Assembly: GCA_036656615.1 (NCBI GenBank)
Contig: JAVXHY010000001.1
Location: 1 to 64,000 of the forward strand
Length of the DNA: 64,000 nucleotides
Reading direction: 5' to 3'
DNA from: CAUPWF01 sp036656615
GTDB lineage: Bacteria; Bacillota; Clostridia; Lachnospirales; Lachnospiraceae
Shown here: one piece after another, positions 43,597 through 53,584 of the stretch
Numbering within the stretch: the stretch's first letter is position 1
Layout of the letters: every line of letters begins with the position of its first letter
The notes under the pieces: model-generated
Told to the model about the DNA's origin: nothing
Database searches by the model: none
The model's input: only the letters and a program-made list of their open reading frames with translations
Made by a program: the position numbers and the translations under genes

Positions 43597-44925
43597 TTTT
43601 CCAGAACTATAAGGAGGATAGCGCAGCGGAAGATCTAGAAAATTCTTACCAGTAAGGATACTTTTTTCCCTGGTAAATGTAGTAAAACTAGATTTTCCGT
43701 GATAGCTACCCATTCCACTGTTCCCTACACCTCCAAAAGGTAAGTGGTCATTGGCCAAATGCATCACCACATCATTCACACAACCGCCACCAAAAGAAAG
43801 TGTATAAAGAAGCTTCTTTGTTAGTTGTCTGTTCTGACTAAAGATATAGCAGGCAAGTGGCTTGTCTCGTTTTTTTAACAGCTGTACCATCTGATTGATC
43901 TCACTATAAGAGATGATTGGAAGAATAGGTCCAAAGATTTCTTCTTCCATAATCGGGTCTTCAAAAGAGGCATTGCAGAAAAGTGTAGGCGCAATACGGC
44001 AGGTCGCAGCATTACTTTCCCCGCCCCATATCTTCTGATTTTCATCTATATAGCTTTGCAGTCTGTCATAATGATGTCGGCTGATGATTCTTGGATAATC
44101 TTTATTTTCTAATGCATGACCATACATCTTCGTTATCTGTAATTTCAGTTCTTCGATCAATTTCTCTTTCACCGTCTCATCTACCAATACATAATCCGGT
44201 GCGACACAGGTCTGCCCCGCATTTAAGAATTTGCCCCAGGCAATACGTTTTGCTGCTAATTTAATATGAGCAGTCTTCTCCACAATACAGGGACTCTTCC
44301 CACCTAGCTCCAATACCACAGGTGTCAAGTGCTTGCTTGCTGCTTCCATTACCAGTCTTCCCACTCGTGGACTTCCTGTAAAAAAGATGAGCTCATACGG
44401 TTCTGCTAGAATCGTATCGTAAGAATACTCCTCACTCAGACAGCAGATATATTTGGTTGGAAATGCTTCATCCAGCATCTTTTTGATGACTTTTGAAACT
44501 GCTTTGCTATGTCTCGACATCTTAATCACAGCACAGTTGCCACCGGAAATAGCACCAATCAGTGGTGCCAAGGCTAACTGTACCGGGTAATTCCAAGGAG
44601 CAAGAATTAAGACATTTCCATAGGGTTCCCGATAAACACATCCAGAAGCTGGAAATAAGGGCAGTGGTGTCCTTACAGTTCTCGGCTTATCCCACGCCTG
44701 CAAATGAGCTATTGCCGTTTGAATCTCTGACAGAATCATTTGGATTTCCGTAAGGTAAGCTTCACTTTCTGATTTGTTTAAATCCACCTTCAATGCATGA
44801 TAAAGAAGTGTTTCATTTTGCAATACTGCAGTCTGCAGTCTAGTTAACATGGCCTTGCGAAAACGAATACTCTTCGTTACATCTGTATGATAGAATCTTC
44901 TTTGACTTTCCACTATTTCTTTCAT
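43567..44925 (-). CDS. NAD(P)-dependent aldehyde dehydrogenase
   Basis: A 452-residue class 3-like aldehyde dehydrogenase. The general base Glu is in LELGGKSP, the nucleophile Cys in NAGQTCVAPDY (about residue 242), and the NPYG-type ILAPWNYPVQ segment positions the oxyanion Asn. ALDH3-type enzymes oxidise medium- and long-chain aldehydes; the true substrate is unknown. AGGAG precedes the ATG. It starts 10 bases after the RumA-like gene and ends inside argG on the opposite strand. Confidence 0.92.
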   Translation of the reverse strand: MKEIVESQRRFYHTDVTKSIRFRKAMLTRLQTAVLQNETLLYHALKVDLNKSESEAYLTEIQMILSEIQTAIAHLQAWDKPRTVRTPLPLFPASGCVYREPYGNVLILAPWNYPVQLALAPLIGAISGGNCAVIKMSRHSKAVSKVIKKMLDEAFPTKYICCLSEEYSYDTILAEPYELIFFTGSPRVGRLVMEAASKHLTPVVLELGGKSPCIVEKTAHIKLAAKRIAWGKFLNAGQTCVAPDYVLVDETVKEKLIEELKLQITKMYGHALENKDYPRIISRHHYDRLQSYIDENQKIWGGESNAATCRIAPTLFCNASFEDPIMEEEIFGPILPIISYSEINQMVQLLKKRDKPLACYIFSQNRQLTKKLLYTLSFGGGCVNDVVMHLANDHLPFGGVGNSGMGSYHGKSSFTTFTREKSILTGKNFLDLPLRYPPYSSGKLWLLRRIIG

Positions 44926-44934
44926 AAAATACTC

Positions 44935-46149
44935 CTATGATCTTTGCTGTTTTCGTTCCAATAATACAACAACATCACAATGCACCGTCCAAGGAGCTGA
45001 ATCAATTCCTACTGCTTTTTTTACTTGATATCCCCTTCGGCTTAAATACTTCAATTCCTCTGCCAGCACCATTACATTGTGAGAAACATAAACAATCTTT
45101 TCAGGGCTAAGCTTAATTAACGCATCTAAGAAACGTTCTTCCCCTCCTGATTTAGGCGGATCCATACATACAACATCTACCCCTTGTTTATCAGAATCTG
45201 CTATTTGAACCATTAATTCTGCTGCATCTTTTGTATAGCAGTCTACATTCTTGATTTTATTCCGTTTGATATTAGATACTGCATCCCTTATAGCATTGGG
45301 ATTAGAATCAACACTGATCACCTTTTTCACATGGTCTGACATCAAAATTCCAATACTTCCAATTCCACAAAAAGCATCTAATACGATTTCATTTCCCTTT
45401 ACATCTGCAAAAGAAATGACTGTTTCATACAACTTTTCTGCCTGTATGGTATTGGTGGGAAATAAAGATTTAGAAGAAACCCGGAATTCCTTTCCACAAA
45501 GCTGATCTTTAATAAACCCTTTGCCAAAAATAACACTCTCTTTTTCACCTAAAATCACTTTATTTTTCTTATAATTCTCGCTTACAATTACCGTGTCGAT
45601 CTCTGGGTGAATCTTCCTAAGTGCCTTCACAAAATTATTCTTAGAAGGCATAATTGCACTGGATAATACAAGTACAACCATAATTTCTCCCGTAGAAACT
45701 GCATTTCTAACTAATACATACCTTAATAATCCGTATTCTGAATGCTCATCGTAAGTTTTTATCTTGAACGATCTCAACAAATCGCGAATGGATGTTATGA
45801 TCGCTGCGGCTTTCTGGTCATCCAAATAACAATGATCAATAGAAATCACCTTATTCGTCGTTTTGTCCCTTACACCCCTTATAGCCATTCCTTGTCTCTC
45901 ATGTCCAAATATGGAGTAGATCTTTTTTCTATAATAATAAGGCTCCTCCATCCCAATCATAGGCTCCACTTTACAGATATCGCCAATTGCCGCTTCTATT
46001 TGCTTTTGTTTCCGTTCTAAATGCACCTCATAGGATTCTTCCTGTCCTCTGCAGCCACCACACTGTTCACAAAATTTACATCCTTTTAGAACCGGCTTTT
46101 TCCTTTTCTCATCCTTCTTGTCTTTCTTGTCTATATCTGCTTCACGCAT
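44935..46149 (-). CDS. RumA/TrmA-family RNA methyltransferase-like protein lacking the catalytic Cys
   Basis: A 404-residue protein of the family that makes 5-methyluridine in 23S rRNA or tRNA. A four-Cys iron-sulphur motif sits at residues 24-33 (CKFCEQCGGC). The SAM-binding fold has LDAFCGIGSIGI, followed by DPPKSGG. In characterised members the nucleophile is the Cys of SCNP. Here the segment reads VYVSHNV, with His357 in that place, and the downstream HxE general base reads H390-C-D. The DNA codon is CAC, so this is not a translation slip. Either the protein has lost uracil methylation, uses another residue, or methylates a different position. No N-terminal TRAM domain is obvious. Confidence 0.85.
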   Translation of the reverse strand: MREADIDKKDKKDEKRKKPVLKGCKFCEQCGGCRGQEESYEVHLERKQKQIEAAIGDICKVEPMIGMEEPYYYRKKIYSIFGHERQGMAIRGVRDKTTNKVISIDHCYLDDQKAAAIITSIRDLLRSFKIKTYDEHSEYGLLRYVLVRNAVSTGEIMVVLVLSSAIMPSKNNFVKALRKIHPEIDTVIVSENYKKNKVILGEKESVIFGKGFIKDQLCGKEFRVSSKSLFPTNTIQAEKLYETVISFADVKGNEIVLDAFCGIGSIGILMSDHVKKVISVDSNPNAIRDAVSNIKRNKIKNVDCYTKDAAELMVQIADSDKQGVDVVCMDPPKSGGEERFLDALIKLSPEKIVYVSHNVMVLAEELKYLSRRGYQVKKAVGIDSAPWTVHCDVVVLLERKQQRS

Positions 46150-46197
46150 GCTTTTTCCTCATTTTCCTTCTATTTTATTCACCTATAAATATAAATT

Positions 46198-47121
46198 TTA
46201 TGATGAAAACCATTTTCTTTTTATAAAATAATAAATCTGAATCATCGTAATCAATATACTGACCACCACTACCCCTACATACCCATATCGCCAGTGCAGT
46301 TCCGGCATATTGATAAAATTCATCCCATACCAACCTACAATTAACGTCAAAGGCATAAAAATCGTAGTAATAATGGTCAAGAACTGCATGACACTATTTT
46401 GACGAATATCTAATTGGGACTGGTACATTTCCTGAATCTGAATTGCATACTCTCTTAACTCCATAGCATTGGAATAAAGTCTGGTCACTCTTGCACTAAA
46501 CAAACGAAACAGCCGACACTCTTCCTCTGTCAAAAGCCGATTATGATTTTCGGCTAATGTTTCACCCAAATCTATTAATTGACGGTAATAGGATTCTAGC
46601 TGAAGAATTTCCTTCCGGCATTCCAGAATACTTTTATAAAATTCTCTGACTTTGCTGTCTATCAGCCTTTCTTCCATATTCGTCAGCTTTTCTTCATAAC
46701 GTTGCAAAAAAATAACATCTTCTCGAATTAAAAACTCCATAAATTCAAAAAAGAAATGTGGAACTGCTGTTTTGTCCCAAATCTGTATTTCTGCAAGCTC
46801 ATGTAACATCTTAGAAACAACTCCTGTATCATCTACAAAAATCATTTTATCGCGATCCATATAATACCCAAAGGAAAGCTCTTCTCCTAAGAGCTTACTT
46901 TTAACCGGAATCGAAAATGTTCCAACCACACAGCTTTGCAATGTATCGGCCTTACAATATCTTGCATTTCCCATACTCTTACAAAGTAAATGCTGATGCA
47001 TCGTGTGTTCGTATTTTTGTCTATAAGTTGACTCCGTCATTACTTCAATCAAGGATTCCCCTGGCTGAACAAGATCTCCTGTTTCCATATGAATTAGCTT
47101 TTTATTTAATCGGTATCTCAT
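46198..47121 (-). CDS. CorA-family divalent cation transporter
   Basis: A 307-residue magnesium/metal channel of the CorA family. A large cytoplasmic alpha-beta domain and long helices lead to two C-terminal membrane helices joined by the signature loop, here YGMNFINMPELHWRYGY (the GMN motif). ATG 47121 has GGGAGGAGTGTC upstream, so the 27 extra residues of the longer frame are excluded. It stands alone, with the pilus terminator upstream of it. Confidence 0.92.
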   Translation of the reverse strand: MRYRLNKKLIHMETGDLVQPGESLIEVMTESTYRQKYEHTMHQHLLCKSMGNARYCKADTLQSCVVGTFSIPVKSKLLGEELSFGYYMDRDKMIFVDDTGVVSKMLHELAEIQIWDKTAVPHFFFEFMEFLIREDVIFLQRYEEKLTNMEERLIDSKVREFYKSILECRKEILQLESYYRQLIDLGETLAENHNRLLTEEECRLFRLFSARVTRLYSNAMELREYAIQIQEMYQSQLDIRQNSVMQFLTIITTIFMPLTLIVGWYGMNFINMPELHWRYGYVGVVVVSILITMIQIYYFIKRKWFSS

Positions 47122-47262
47122 GACACTCCTCCCATGCCTGTCTTTTGCAAATGATACCCACCGATCACTACACACCCTGTGCTTATTTGACCCTGGTATC
47201 ATGTGATAAGTATATATTATTTCTGTCTATATAACAAGCGAAAGGATAGGAATACACCCATC

Positions 47263-47305
47263 AAAAATCGAGGTGAAATACACAAAGAAGTATCTCGCCC
47301 TCGAT
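47263..47305 (-). terminator. terminator of the type IV pilus operon
   Basis: On the minus strand ATCGAGG...CCTCGAT with a partly paired interior is followed by TTTTTGATGG, starting 14 bases after the pilT stop. Confidence 0.75.
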
Positions 47306-47318
47306 TGATTCATTACCG

Positions 47319-48368
47319 TTATTTCAAATATTGCTCCAAATCTTTTCGATCATTGGAATATTTAACTGCATGTTCTTTCGCGATCTGTTTGATGCTCACT
47401 AATCTGGATAAATCTCCATTTAATGTATGCATTCCCGAAGCTGCTCCTGATTGCATAACTGTATTCATCTGATGACATTTGTTCTCACGAATAAGATTTA
47501 ACGCTGCATCCGTACCCACCAATACTTCCGTTGCGGCACAACGTCCTGCTTCTCCTGCCAGTGGCAGCAGACACTGGGTAACAATACCTCTTAGCACCCC
47601 TGCTAACTGGGTACGTATTTGATTCTGTGACGAAGGTGGACACGCATCAATAATACGGTCGATGGTCTGCGCTGCTCCTGTTGTATGAAGTGTCGACATT
47701 ACAAGGTGCCCAGTTTCCGCAGCAGTCAATGCCGCTGAAATTGTTTCATAATCCCGCATTTCCCCTACCAAAATCACATCCGGATCTTCACGAAGTGCCG
47801 AACGCAATGCAGCCGCAAAGGAACTGACATCACGACCTACTTCTCTTTGGTGAATGATTGACTTTTTCCTATCATATGCATATTCAATGGGATCCTCAAT
47901 GGTAATAATATGCTCGGAACGGCTGGAATTGATATAATCAATCATGGCTGCCAAAGTAGTAGACTTTCCACTTCCCGTTGGTCCTGTTACCAAGATCAGC
48001 CCTCTTGGCTGATCCGCCATTTGCACCAATACCTTAGGAAGCTTTAATTCTTCTAGGGTAGGAATGGTGTTATTTAACAGTCGAATGGTAGCTGCCAATT
48101 CAGACTGCTGACGAAATACATTCACACGCTGGCGATTTCCATCCGTTGTCTGAATGGCAAAATCCAAATCCGTACCCGTATCCAAAAGCTTTCTTTGGGG
48201 TTCGGTGAGCATTTCTAAGATAGTCGTCCTAGTCTCCTCTTCACTTAATTCCAAGGAACTCCTAGTCAAATGCCCGTGAATACGATAAAACATAGGCATT
48301 CCCACTGTGATATGAATATCGGAGCTCTTGCATTCCCGCGCATGGAGAATCACTTCATTAATGGTCAT
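47319..48368 (-). CDS. pilT: type IV pilus retraction ATPase PilT
   Basis: A 349-residue secretion ATPase that depolymerises the pilus, powering twitching and DNA uptake. Walker A GPTGSGKST (about 131), Asp box LREDPDVILVGEMRD, and Walker B/His box AAETGHLVMSTLHT are present. The short length and absence of the MshEN domain and zinc motif separate it from PilB. Last gene of the pilus locus, 14 bases after pilB. Confidence 0.95.
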   Translation of the reverse strand: MTINEVILHARECKSSDIHITVGMPMFYRIHGHLTRSSLELSEEETRTTILEMLTEPQRKLLDTGTDLDFAIQTTDGNRQRVNVFRQQSELAATIRLLNNTIPTLEELKLPKVLVQMADQPRGLILVTGPTGSGKSTTLAAMIDYINSSRSEHIITIEDPIEYAYDRKKSIIHQREVGRDVSSFAAALRSALREDPDVILVGEMRDYETISAALTAAETGHLVMSTLHTTGAAQTIDRIIDACPPSSQNQIRTQLAGVLRGIVTQCLLPLAGEAGRCAATEVLVGTDAALNLIRENKCHQMNTVMQSGAASGMHTLNGDLSRLVSIKQIAKEHAVKYSNDRKDLEQYLK

Positions 48369-48382
48369 TTTTTTCCCGCTTT

Positions 48383-50047
48383 CTATGCATAATATGATAC
48401 TTTAATTAATTCATCAATGGTAGTTATTCCATTCGCAACTAATTCTAATGCACTTGTTTTCAAGCTTTTCATTTGCTGTTTGGTTTCTGCGTACTCTATA
48501 ATCTCTTCGATTCTGGCACTTTCTGAAATCATTCTGCGAATTTCTTTATCAATATTCACAATCTCATGGATAGCTGTACGTCCCCGATACCCGGTATAAT
48601 TGCACTGATTACACCCCTTGGCTCTGTGAATGGTCAAAATATCCGGACCGACAATCGCTGCCTCCTGAGGAGTAGGCGTGTCTTCATAGGAACAATGTGG
48701 ACAAAGCTTACGCATCAGACGCTGAGCTACTACCCCTACCAAAGAACTGGCAATCATATAGGGTTCCATACCCATATCAATTAAACGGGCAATGGATGCC
48801 ACTGCACTATTCGTATGTAACGTAGATAATACCAGGTGTCCTGTAATCGCCGCACGAATAGAAATGGACGCTGTTTCCGCATCCCTGGTCTCACCGACCA
48901 TGATAATATCTGGATCCTGGCGGAGCAATGCCCGCAGTCCATTATCAAAGCTAAGGCCTGCCTGATTATTCACCTGCATCTGATTGATTCTGGGGAGATT
49001 CTTCTCTACCGGATCTTCAATGGTAGAGATGTTCACCTGCCTCTTTGCCAGCTGTTCCAGCACCATATATAGCGTGGTGGTCTTACCCGCCCCTGTAGGT
49101 CCTGTTAAATAAATAATTCCATTGGGCGAATTCAGCATCTTCTGGAACTTCTTATAGCTAACCTCATCCATACCATACTGTCCCACATAATCAATGACCG
49201 CATTACTCGACAAGAGACGTAAGACCACTTTTTCTCCAAATACCGTCGGAATAACGGATACACGAACATTCATATTCTCTGATTCCATCTTCATACGAAA
49301 ATGACCATCCTGGGGAATACGTTTCTCGGCTATATCTAAGTCTGCAATAATCTTAATACGCGCTACCAAAGATGGATGCAATGCCCGCTTTAAAGTTACA
49401 TAATCTATTATAGTACCATCAATACGCATACGCACTATGGTTTTATCCTCAAAAGGTTCAATATGAATATCACTGGCATTGGTACTGTAGCCTCGGCTAA
49501 TTAAGCTGTTTAAAAGCTTAATGATAGGTACATCTCCTTCCCCTTCTTCCACTTCCAGCTCTTCCACATCCTCGTAGCTCCCCTGGTTTGCAGTTTTGGC
49601 TGCCTTTCTGGCATCTACTTCTGCATAATAATATTCAATGGCTTTTGTAAGGGGTTCAGCCTCTGAAAGCAGTACCTTCAGGCTCTGCCCTGTCAGCTGT
49701 CTGATATCCTCAAGACCATAGAAATTCAATGGATCATTGGTCACAACGGTTAAGGTCTGTCCATCCGTCTGAATCGGCAGCATATTATATTTTATCGCCA
49801 ACTGTTTGGGAATCTTCTCCACCGCATCAACGCTGACATCCATCTGACCCAAATCCACGGTTTCCAGATTAAGTCGCTGAGCCAATGCCTCTAGCATCTG
49901 TGTTTCAGACACAAATCCCAACTCAATTAAAATAGCACCCAATCGTTTTCCACGATTTTCCTTCTGATAAGCAAGAGCACTCTCTACCTGCTCATCTGTA
50001 ATATAACCATATTCTTTTAACACTTCTCCTATTGGTATATTCTTCAC
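48383..50047 (-). CDS. pilB: type IV pilus assembly ATPase PilB
   Basis: A 554-residue assembly ATPase. The N-terminal MshEN-type domain (LKEYGYITDEQVESALAYQ repeats; in homologues this can bind c-di-GMP) spans about 1-150. The core has Walker A GPTGAGKTT, DPDIIMVGETRD and ITGHLVLSTLHT, plus the four-Cys zinc motif CPHC...CNQC near residue 450. The start is GTG 50047 with AAAGGAGTAATC before it; the pilO stop is 2 bases upstream. Confidence 0.95.
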   Translation of the reverse strand: MKNIPIGEVLKEYGYITDEQVESALAYQKENRGKRLGAILIELGFVSETQMLEALAQRLNLETVDLGQMDVSVDAVEKIPKQLAIKYNMLPIQTDGQTLTVVTNDPLNFYGLEDIRQLTGQSLKVLLSEAEPLTKAIEYYYAEVDARKAAKTANQGSYEDVEELEVEEGEGDVPIIKLLNSLISRGYSTNASDIHIEPFEDKTIVRMRIDGTIIDYVTLKRALHPSLVARIKIIADLDIAEKRIPQDGHFRMKMESENMNVRVSVIPTVFGEKVVLRLLSSNAVIDYVGQYGMDEVSYKKFQKMLNSPNGIIYLTGPTGAGKTTTLYMVLEQLAKRQVNISTIEDPVEKNLPRINQMQVNNQAGLSFDNGLRALLRQDPDIIMVGETRDAETASISIRAAITGHLVLSTLHTNSAVASIARLIDMGMEPYMIASSLVGVVAQRLMRKLCPHCSYEDTPTPQEAAIVGPDILTIHRAKGCNQCNYTGYRGRTAIHEIVNIDKEIRRMISESARIEEIIEYAETKQQMKSLKTSALELVANGITTIDELIKVSYYA

Positions 50048-50049
50048 GA

Positions 50050-50766
50050 TTACTCCTTTTCACACATGTATAATTCCAAACCAAGTGTCACAATTGTTTG
50101 CTCCGCATCCATCACACGGGGTGCCAGAGGATCCACATTAAGCGACTGGTTTTCCTTACTTTCCATGGCAAATGAGACAATCCGAATGGCCGGATACTGA
50201 CTTGTCAGGCTATCAATCAGACGCTGAATATCCGCTGGATTTCCTATTGCCTTTACCGAAATAACAGAAGTACGAATATCCATTGGTTCTTGATCCTTCT
50301 TGGTCCCATCTGCATTTGCAGTGCCTTCACCGGTGTCCCCTGTTGTTCCGTCTTCCGGCTTTGTAATCCCCTGATCTACAGCTAATTGGGAACCAATATA
50401 AGGAATAAATTCTTTGTGTTCGGGTTTCGATCCGATGGTCAAATCTTTCGCTCCCAAATTGAAACTCAATATAATATTCGTCAGCATACCATCGATTTCC
50501 TGGCTTTCCATCATGGGATATATATTCGTTATACATTCCTTTCTCTTGATCTGGTTTGCCTTTACTTCTGCTTCATACATGGGAAGCATATCTGTCTGCT
50601 CATCTAGTAGATCTTTTTGTTCCTGCAGCTGCGTGAAATCCGTCTTCAATTCATCTCGTTTATTCAGGGAAGGCATGGCAATAAAAACAACGAAACCAGT
50701 ACCCAGTAAGAAAACAACAAGCAGGATTAATAATGTTTTATCTCGTTTGGTTATATTAGTCGTCAT
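50050..50766 (-). CDS. pilO: PilO-like type IV pilus alignment protein
   Basis: A 238-residue protein with one N-terminal membrane helix (LLILLVVFLLGTGFVVFIAMP), a coiled coil (about 35-75) and a C-terminal ferredoxin-like fold, the PilO layout. An insert rich in Gly/Thr/Asp lies around 140-160. It connects the PilM-PilN protein to the outside part of the machine. AGGAGG-like TAGGAGGGG precedes the ATG. The call rests on architecture and position between pilMN and pilB. Confidence 0.82.
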   Translation of the reverse strand: MTTNITKRDKTLLILLVVFLLGTGFVVFIAMPSLNKRDELKTDFTQLQEQKDLLDEQTDMLPMYEAEVKANQIKRKECITNIYPMMESQEIDGMLTNIILSFNLGAKDLTIGSKPEHKEFIPYIGSQLAVDQGITKPEDGTTGDTGEGTANADGTKKDQEPMDIRTSVISVKAIGNPADIQRLIDSLTSQYPAIRIVSFAMESKENQSLNVDPLAPRVMDAEQTIVTLGLELYMCEKE

Positions 50767-50775
50767 TTTCCCCTC

Positions 50776-52236
50776 CTATTTCCCCGCTGTTTCACTTAAA
50801 TAACAGGAAACTGTAATATTATATACATTCTTTTCGTCCAAGAACTGATACCCTGTGTAATCCACTTTGGCAAAAGCCTTAACCTGTTCCAGCCTTGCAA
50901 TAAATTGATTGATTTCCATTACATTATTTGCCGTTGCTATAAAGGAATAAATCCCTGTTTCGGATATGTAACTATCTACCGTAATGCCAACCTGACCGGC
51001 TGCACAGGCAGTCACTGCATTGAGTATCTGGCTATTGGGCTTGGGGTAAGATTGTAATACCTGAAGTGCCATCGTATCCTTCCCAATGTCATGGAGGAGC
51101 TTCTCATTCTTCTTTTGCAGCTCCACAGACTTCTGATACTGCTCTACTCGAAGAGGCTGGTCTACATATACCTGTAATTCATCTACTTGTCTTTGCAAGA
51201 GCAGGTTGGATCCAATCAAGACTCCACTGGCTAGAATCAACACACCCACCAGGATACAAAGTGGAACCACCACAGCCCTTCTCTTCTTTTTTTGTTCCTC
51301 TAACTTGGAGTTTTTCTTATATTTGGTATAAAAGTTCATTCCCTGTGGCAGAAGACCTCCGATTGCATATACATAATTTCCAAGAGACTCCGATTCCTTC
51401 TGACTGGCTCCCCGAAGTGTGAAATTGGGTGCATCCGGGAGCACCTGTGCCTCCAGATTCAAAGCCCTAATATGCTCCATGCAGACCGATAAATCCTCTG
51501 GAGCAAATCCTGCAAAATATACATCCGTAATCTCATACTCACTTTTCTCTGAAGCATTAAATTGCACGATAGAACTGACGTTTCTTCCAATCTCTACTCC
51601 AAATTCTGAAGTTCCATGCTCACTGAACAAGCGGGAACTATTGGAGTACTTGTACTTTCCATTGATAAATAAAAAGCTGACCAAATTATCTCCATCCAGT
51701 ACCTGAATGACACAAGTCTTACTCTGTAAGGCCGGGTGCAAACGAAGCAATCTAATTGCACCAGAAAGAGCCAAATCTACAAATGTAATCTGAATACCAA
51801 GATGTTCAAAGATGTCTGCAAAGCCTTCAATAAAGCTTCGATCCACGGTAGTTCCCAGAACTTGCTGCATCTTTGTATGCTCCACATCCTCCAGCACCAT
51901 ATAATCATAAAGAGGGTCCTCCCGTTCCTCCACATCTGCGAATTCACGTCTTACAATCTCTTCACTCTTCTTCCTATTCAGCTTGGGAATAGTAGCTGTT
52001 CTGCTGATAAATCTTGTACTGTCAATGACCAGTCCTACCTGACGCTTGGGAAGCTTATACTTCTCCCACAGTTCGCGGATTTCTTCTGTGAATTCCGCCT
52101 CATTGGTAATCACACCATTGATCAGATTCGCTTCCGCAATATATCCACAATAGCACTGTTTCACCGTCACCTTATTCTTCGTTCCTGTACCGACTACAAT
52201 CTGTACTTGATTATTTGATAAATATATTGAAATCAT
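50776..52236 (-). CDS. PilM-PilN fusion protein of the type IV pilus
   Basis: A 486-residue protein joining two usual partners. The first 270 or so residues look like actin-fold PilM (VVIDSTRFISRTATIPKLNRKK-type segment, VIQVLDGDNLVSFLFINGKYKYS, FGVEIGRN). After a basic stretch (KKKRR) comes one membrane helix (about 320-345), then a coiled coil and a ferredoxin-like domain typical of PilN (SYISETGIYSFIATANNVMEINQFIARLE as region). In most bacteria PilM and PilN are separate and bind through the PilN N-terminal tail; here they are one chain. ATG 52236 has GGGGGA 9 bases upstream. It lies between pilC and pilO. Confidence 0.85.
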   Translation of the reverse strand: MISIYLSNNQVQIVVGTGTKNKVTVKQCYCGYIAEANLINGVITNEAEFTEEIRELWEKYKLPKRQVGLVIDSTRFISRTATIPKLNRKKSEEIVRREFADVEEREDPLYDYMVLEDVEHTKMQQVLGTTVDRSFIEGFADIFEHLGIQITFVDLALSGAIRLLRLHPALQSKTCVIQVLDGDNLVSFLFINGKYKYSNSSRLFSEHGTSEFGVEIGRNVSSIVQFNASEKSEYEITDVYFAGFAPEDLSVCMEHIRALNLEAQVLPDAPNFTLRGASQKESESLGNYVYAIGGLLPQGMNFYTKYKKNSKLEEQKKKRRAVVVPLCILVGVLILASGVLIGSNLLLQRQVDELQVYVDQPLRVEQYQKSVELQKKNEKLLHDIGKDTMALQVLQSYPKPNSQILNAVTACAAGQVGITVDSYISETGIYSFIATANNVMEINQFIARLEQVKAFAKVDYTGYQFLDEKNVYNITVSCYLSETAGK

Positions 52237-52310
52237 CTTTTTGATTCCCCCAATCTTAACCATACCCTATTCCTTATTTCTTATCCGATCAAACCAATTG
52301 GACAAAGGGG

Positions 52311-53519
52311 TTAATTTGCTGCTTTTTCTATTTCTGCATAGGACTTTATAATGGGCAGCATAACGCCAACCATGATAAATCCAATAATCACTGCCATAAT
52401 AATAATCAGTACCGGTTCTAAGATAGCTACCATCTTACCTAAAGCCATTTCAGAATCATATTCCAATGCATCCGCAATGGATATTAACATCTCGTCCAGA
52501 CTACCCGTTTCTTCTCCAATCAAAATGGTTGCATGAAGCTTTCCATCAAATCCATCAATCAATCCCAAGGACTTGGAAAGTGTTTCCCCGGAACGTATGG
52601 AACGTATGACCTCATCAAACTGTACATCAATATAACGATTTCCCACTGTTTTACGTCCCACCTGTAAAGCGGTTACAATGGGTAGCCCACTACTGTAAAG
52701 AGAGCTTAGGGTTCGGGCAAACCGAGCGGTATAAATCGTACGCAGTAGCTTCCCAATAAGGGGTATTTTCAGCTTGAATTTATCCTTATACAACCGGATA
52801 ATGGGGATACGAAATAGTAAAATGATGGTAATCACCGCAATTACTGCAATCACCAAAATCATGATCCAATGATTTTGAATGGCACCACTTACCCCTAAGA
52901 TAATACGTGTAGGAAGAGGCAGCTCTTTCATGGTTGCAAAAATAGTCTGGAACTGTGGAATTACATAAGACACAATAAAGATGACCACTACAAATACCAA
53001 AACAATTAATATCATAGGGTACATCATGGCACTGACCACTTTTCCATTCATCTTATGTTCTTTCTCATAGTGAACAGCCATCCGTTTGGCCGTCTTATCA
53101 ATACTTCCACTAGCCTCTGCTGAGCGAAACATATTGATTAATAATTCCGGAAACGCAGCCCCTTGCTGTTCCATAGCATCCGACAAGGGAATCCCTTGAC
53201 GAATTAGACGCAACAGATTCTGATAGATCCTGGCTACTGCCGGTTTTAAATTATGATCTTCTGCCATAATATTTAAAGCACGTACCAAAGAAACTCCTGC
53301 ACTTAATAAGGTACCAATCTGCCGGCAAAAGTCAGACAATATCGCCGGTTTCAGCTTCTTCTCCGAGAAATGTGCTTCCTTCTTACTGGCACTGATCAGG
53401 AACTGATCTTGTTCTCTTAATTTCTGATATAAGGCATCTTCATCTGCTGCTTCTAAGAAGCCTTGTACCAGCTTTCCCTCTTGATTTTTTGCGGAATATT
53501 TATATCTTGGCAATTCCAT
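52311..53519 (-). CDS. pilC: type IV pilus inner-membrane platform protein PilC
   Basis: A 402-residue GspF/PilC protein: two cytoplasmic helical bundles (about 60-180 and 265-385), each followed by membrane helices, three in all. Start motif YKYSAKNQEGKLVQGFLEA and the LSAGVSLVRAL / YSSGLPIVTAL pair are characteristic. ATG 53519 is the start, with GGGCAGGTG upstream. The longer reading frame would run deep into pilD and is rejected. Confidence 0.95.
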   Translation of the reverse strand: MELPRYKYSAKNQEGKLVQGFLEAADEDALYQKLREQDQFLISASKKEAHFSEKKLKPAILSDFCRQIGTLLSAGVSLVRALNIMAEDHNLKPAVARIYQNLLRLIRQGIPLSDAMEQQGAAFPELLINMFRSAEASGSIDKTAKRMAVHYEKEHKMNGKVVSAMMYPMILIVLVFVVVIFIVSYVIPQFQTIFATMKELPLPTRIILGVSGAIQNHWIMILVIAVIAVITIILLFRIPIIRLYKDKFKLKIPLIGKLLRTIYTARFARTLSSLYSSGLPIVTALQVGRKTVGNRYIDVQFDEVIRSIRSGETLSKSLGLIDGFDGKLHATILIGEETGSLDEMLISIADALEYDSEMALGKMVAILEPVLIIIMAVIIGFIMVGVMLPIIKSYAEIEKAAN

Positions 53520-53584
53520 CACCTGCCCTTCTGCTCTTATGCAAAACGATGTTACATATACCCATTGTTCACGGGCAATACTCC

